This document shows positions 62,160 through 64,000 of a DNA stretch of 64,000 bases, piece by piece; position 1 is the first letter of the stretch; each line of letters begins with the position of its first letter. The translations under genes and the position numbers were made by a program. Origin of the DNA: Bacillota bacterium (GTDB lineage Bacteria; Bacillota; Clostridia; Lachnospirales; Lachnospiraceae); assembly GCA_023434365.1 (NCBI GenBank), contig JAEYSV010000016.1, positions 124,001 to 188,000 on the forward strand, read 5' to 3'. Below the pieces are notes generated by a model. That model saw nothing but the letters and a program-made list of their open reading frames with translations, was not told where the DNA came from and did not search any database.

Positions 62160-62852
62160 TTAATTCAATCTTGCAGTATTGATTTTTACACCAGGTCCCA
62201 TAGTGGACGCGATAGTAACGCTCTTAAGGTATTGACCTTTAGCAGCGCTTGGTTTTGCTTTAATAATTGCCCCGATTAAAGTATTAAAGTTATCGTTAAG
62301 TTGTTCTTCAGCGAAGGACACCTTACCAAGTGGAACATGAATAATGTTTGACTTATCAAGTCTGTATTCGATCTTACCTGCTTTAATATCGTTAACAGCT
62401 TTTGTAACATCCATTGTTACAGTACCAGCTTTTGGGTTTGGCATTAAACCTTTTGGTCCGAGAACACGTCCAAGACGACCAACAACACCCATCATATCTG
62501 GAGTAGCTACTACAACATCAAAATCTAACCAGCCTTCATTCTGAATTCTTGGAATTAATTCTTCTCCACCAACAAAATCTGCACCAGCTGCTTCAGCTTC
62601 TGCCACTTTATCGCCTTTTGCGAATACAAGAACTTTAACTGTTTTACCTGTTCCGTGTGGTAATACTACCGCACCACGAACTTGCTGGTCAGCATGACGT
62701 CCATCAACGCCAAGTCTGATATGCGCTTCTACTGTTTCATCGAATTTTGCAACAGCTGCTTTTTTAACTAAAGTTACTGCTTCCGCTACATCATAAGCCA
62801 TAGATTTATCTACAAGCTTAGCAGCTTCAACATATTTCTTTCCTCTTTTCAT
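62160..62852 (-). CDS. rplA: 50S ribosomal protein L1
   Basis: L1 forms the mobile E-site stalk and represses its own operon mRNA in several bacteria. The 230-residue protein starts MKRGKKYVEAAKLVDKSMAY and has VVATPDMMGVVGRLGRVLGP and MPNPKAGTVTMDV. I take the ATG behind AGGAGGT. The frame extends 15 residues up into a structured element that is probably regulatory. Confidence 0.97.
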   Translation of the reverse strand: MKRGKKYVEAAKLVDKSMAYDVAEAVTLVKKAAVAKFDETVEAHIRLGVDGRHADQQVRGAVVLPHGTGKTVKVLVFAKGDKVAEAEAAGADFVGGEELIPRIQNEGWLDFDVVVATPDMMGVVGRLGRVLGPKGLMPNPKAGTVTMDVTKAVNDIKAGKIEYRLDKSNIIHVPLGKVSFAEEQLNDNFNTLIGAIIKAKPSAAKGQYLKSVTIASTMGPGVKINTARLN

Positions 62853-62866
62853 TCTTTTACCTCCTA

Positions 62867-62895
62867 GTGGTGTTATCGGGAGTTGTCCCTCCCAC
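62867..62895 (-). promoter_or_regulatory. L1-type RNA element before rplA
   Basis: The transcript folds GTGG/CCAC as outer stem and GGGAG/CTCCC as inner stem, separated on one side by GATAACA. An almost identical element precedes rplK. The order (short stem, asymmetric loop with GAT, strong stem) resembles L1 binding sites on mRNA. It ends one base before the rplA ribosome binding site. Confidence 0.6.
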
Positions 62896-62975
62896 ATATT
62901 TACGATCGATTACGGATGAAATCTTATCTATACCTAATATTATTGAGCTAATGCTCCTTTGATTTTAAATCAAAA

Positions 62976-63401
62976 TTAATCTTCGATTACAATACCCATA
63001 CTTCTTGCAGTACCAGCAATCATGCTTGTAGCAGATTCAATGCTAGCAGCATTTAAGTCTGGCATTTTTAGCTCAGCAATTTTCTGTAGATCTGCTCTTG
63101 TTAATTTTGCTACTTTATTTTTATTTGGTACTCCTGAACCGGATTTAATATTAGCAGCTTTCTTTAATAATACTGCTGCTGGAGGAGTTTTAGTAATAAA
63201 ACTAAAACTTCTATCTGCATAAACTGTGATTACTACTGGAATAATCATACCTTCCTGGTTTGCAGTTCTAGCATTGAACTCTTTAGTGAATTGCACAATG
63301 TTAACTCCGTGCTGACCAAGTGCAGGACCTACCGGTGGAGCTGGTGTAGCCTTTGCAGCTGGAATCTGTAATTTAATATAACCTGTAACTTTCTTTGCCA
63401 T
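62976..63401 (-). CDS. rplK: 50S ribosomal protein L11
   Basis: L11 forms the GTPase-associated centre and is needed for the stringent response. The 141-residue protein has PAAKATPAPPVGPALGQHGV with the proline-rich hinge, and ends ARSMGIVIED. Between nusG and rplA. An L1-type element lies just ahead of its ribosome binding site. Confidence 0.97.
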   Translation of the reverse strand: MAKKVTGYIKLQIPAAKATPAPPVGPALGQHGVNIVQFTKEFNARTANQEGMIIPVVITVYADRSFSFITKTPPAAVLLKKAANIKSGSGVPNKNKVAKLTRADLQKIAELKMPDLNAASIESATSMIAGTARSMGIVIED

Positions 63402-63423
63402 TATAGCCTACCTCCTGAATTTT

Positions 63424-63452
63424 GTGGTATTATCGGGAGTTTTCCCTCCCAC
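63424..63452 (-). promoter_or_regulatory. L1-type RNA element before rplK
   Basis: Same fold as the element before rplA: outer GTGG/CCAC, inner GGGAG/CTCCC with an eight-base side (GGAAAACT region) and a GATAATA bulge. Only a few loop bases differ between the two copies. It ends about eight bases before AGGAGGT. Confidence 0.6.
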
Positions 63453-63473
63453 CATCTGAATAGAATCAGATGT

Positions 63474-63995
63474 TTATATCTTTTTAATATCTGCGAAACT
63501 AATTTCAACAGGTGTTTCGCGACCAAACATATCAACGTTGATTGTGACTACTTGTCTGTGAGGATTGACATGTGTAACTATTCCACTTGTATCTTCCCAC
63601 GCTCCGCTCACAACCACGATAGCATCTCCTACTTCAAGATCGAAATTGATATCAGCCTTGGAATGAAGACCCATACTTTTTAGTTCTTCCTCAGTTAAAG
63701 GAACCGGTTTGGATCCAGGTCCAACAAATCCGGTAACACCTCTGGTATTACGAACCACATACCAAGTATCATCATTCATTATCATGTTAATCAGAACATA
63801 AGCCGGAAACATTTTCTTGCTTGTATTCTTTTTAACACCATCTTTGATTTCAGCAACTTCCTGCATAGGAACAGATACTTCTAGAATTTGGTCTTGAAGC
63901 TTTCTGTTTTCAATTGTTTTTTCAATGTTTGCTTTAACCTTATTCTCATAACCAGAATAAGTATGAACAACATACCAATTTGCTTCTGCCATCAT
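63474..63995 (-). CDS. nusG: Transcription termination/antitermination protein NusG
   Basis: NusG binds RNA polymerase and affects pausing and termination. The 173-residue protein has the N-terminal NGN domain (WYVVHTYSGYENKVKANIEK, then MFPAYVLINMIMNDDTWYVV) and a C-terminal KOW domain (VGDAIVVVSGAWEDTSGIVT). Two adjacent ATGs near the right edge could start it. The ribosome binding site lies outside the window, and secE, its usual upstream partner, is not visible. Confidence 0.95.
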   Translation of the reverse strand: MMAEANWYVVHTYSGYENKVKANIEKTIENRKLQDQILEVSVPMQEVAEIKDGVKKNTSKKMFPAYVLINMIMNDDTWYVVRNTRGVTGFVGPGSKPVPLTEEELKSMGLHSKADINFDLEVGDAIVVVSGAWEDTSGIVTHVNPHRQVVTINVDMFGRETPVEISFADIKKI

Positions 63996-64000
63996 ATCAC

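Noticed and set aside
62853..62897. N-terminal extension of L1
   Set aside because: It overlaps the repeated L1-type RNA element, and MKRGKKYVEAAKLV is the normal start.

Overview
The window looks like a low-GC Gram-positive chromosome of the Clostridia, most likely Lachnospiraceae and close to Lachnoclostridium (Clostridium) phytofermentans. This is an inference from AT-rich gaps, strong AGGAGG ribosome binding sites, many GTG/TTG starts, 17-bp-spaced sigma-A promoters, a zinc-type S14, an Mrp-NifX fusion and clostridial ABC/LacI carbohydrate genes. No database search was possible. Almost every gene is on the minus strand, so transcription runs from the right edge to the left.

Right part (64.0-43.8 kb): nusG-rplK-rplA, then rplJ-rplL with an L10 leader and attenuator, a MalT/LuxR-like regulator, rpoB-rpoC, a plus-strand secreted fibronectin type III protein, and the str operon rpsL-rpsG-fusA-tuf. 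Left part (11.7-0.4 kb): the complete S10-spc series from rpsJ to secY. In many relatives these blocks are adjacent. Here about 32 kb of accessory DNA lies between tuf and rpsJ, and two further genes interrupt the rpl/rpo/str series.

Accessory block (43.7-11.8 kb), in transcription order: a GntR-RCK_C (BusR-like) regulator beside an OpuC-type osmoprotectant importer; an ArsC/Spx-like protein; a 67-aa protein; a ROK regulator; a plus-strand RpoD-family sigma factor; an Mrp-NifX fusion; class II aldolase; a GH130 phosphorylase; a phosphohexomutase; a plus-strand zinc-ribbon/TPM pair; an SGNH esterase with a LacI regulator; and a 13-kb operon. That operon encodes two sets of ABC sugar importer permeases and binding proteins around a DUF5696 protein, a YIP1 protein and an NHL beta-propeller, without an ATPase gene. 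The block ends with a SAM-dependent methyltransferase.

The 13-kb operon, LacI, esterase, GH130 enzyme and mutase read together as an oligosaccharide (possibly acetylated beta-mannan type) uptake and phosphorolysis system. Its operon promoter and the GH130 promoter share TGCACAA-type motifs placed both upstream of the -35 and just downstream of the predicted start. The DUF5696/YIP1/NHL core with two importers is the best candidate here for a poorly described system.

Other notable signals are heptamer (CTTCACT) arrays inside gaps of the ribosomal operons, a repeated L1-type RNA element before rplK and rplA, a dyad over the opuC promoter, and a run of non-ATG starts in translation genes, including TTG for EF-G and L5.
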